44,153 nucleotides of DNA from Lingula anatina (lineage: Eukaryota > Brachiopoda > Lingulata > Lingulida > Lingulidae). The notes beneath the pieces are model-generated. The model saw only the letters and a list, made by a program, of their open reading frames with translations, was not told where the DNA came from and searched no databases. Positions 43,966-44,153 of the stretch are shown piece by piece. The DNA is taken from NCBI RefSeq assembly GCF_001039355.2, contig NW_019774369.1:420106-464258 (forward strand), in the 5' to 3' direction. Position numbers and translations under genes: made by a program. The first letter of the stretch is position 1. Every line of letters begins with the position of its first letter.

Positions 43966-44018
43966 TCAGTCGTCCTCTTCACTCTCCTCTTCATGTAACA
44001 AATCTTTCAAAGCATTAA
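43966..44018 (-). CDS. Last coding exon of an unidentified minus-strand gene, acidic C-terminus
   Basis: Read on the minus strand, a strong acceptor (tgtccctattttcag, plus positions 44019-44033) is followed by 53 nt open in one phase only. It codes NALKDLLHEEESEEDD and then TGA (43966-43968). The other two phases stop within four codons. An AATAAA on the minus strand at 43435-43440 would give a 3' UTR of about 530 nt. The rest of the gene lies beyond the window. I do not recognise the protein; an acidic tail of this kind occurs in many nuclear and chaperone proteins. It would be convergent with DOCK. Confidence 0.5.
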
Positions 44019-44153
44019 CTGAAAATAGGGACAGAGCCGTAAGGCACAAAAAAAGAAATGCACAAGATGGGAAGTAAATTGTTAATTCAATGATGTTCAA
44101 AGACCTGTCATCTACTACTTAACAGCTACATGAAACAATTATTCTTGCAGATC

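Noticed and set aside
1-44153. CRISPR array, tRNA or rRNA genes, bacterial operon features
   Set aside because: The tandem repeats lack unique equal spacers, no cloverleaf or rRNA sequence was recognised, and the gene structure is clearly that of an animal nuclear genome.

Overview
The window is eukaryotic genomic DNA: AT-rich, with coding information in short exons bounded by GT-AG introns of about 0.2-5 kb. The gene content (reelin repeats, a coiled-coil fibrinogen-related secreted protein, a DOCK-B family GEF) and the many short palindromic MITEs, compound microsatellites and 161-bp-core repeats suit a marine lophotrochozoan, most likely a mollusc such as a bivalve. That placement is inference; nothing here is diagnostic of species.

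Layout. (1) About 796-13737, plus strand: fourteen consecutive exons of a reelin-type extracellular glycoprotein, open at both ends, covering parts of several reelin repeats and two EGF modules. A possible fifteenth exon lies at 14419-14572. (2) 8907-10812, plus strand: a complete three-exon gene for a secreted coiled-coil fibrinogen-related protein of 342 aa. It has its own TATA box and polyadenylation signal and sits inside one 5.2-kb reelin intron. (3) 14804-14975: a 172-base run of Ns. (4) 15232-40852, plus strand: 45 exons of a DOCK3/DOCK4-type guanine nucleotide exchange factor, from just after the SH3 domain to the stop codon, with a proline-rich SH3-binding tail. The sequenced exons join into one frame of 1855 codons plus stop. 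(5) 40853 to about 42735: DOCK 3' UTR. (6) 43966-44018, minus strand: the last coding exon of an unidentified convergent gene with an acidic C-terminus.

Two problems affect interpretation. The reelin gene loses its 3' end and DOCK loses its SH3-coding 5' end within the same 1.5 kb around the N gap, so this joint may be incomplete or chimeric. Inside DOCK, the exon coding the later half of the DHR-1/C2 domain is absent exactly where a single N (20710) ends a tandem-repeat element, so it was probably lost in assembly.

The introns hold several short inverted-repeat elements whose ends and target duplications can be read directly. They include three copies of one family with 5-bp target duplications, a 546-bp long-TIR element, and a TTAA-flanked element. 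DOCK exon 28 has decayed duplications of both its splice boundaries. Reelin acts outside the cell through lipoprotein-receptor signalling and DOCK3/4 proteins activate Rac/Rap inside it, so both belong to cell guidance biology. I see no sign that they are co-regulated, and I found no convincing undescribed multi-gene system.
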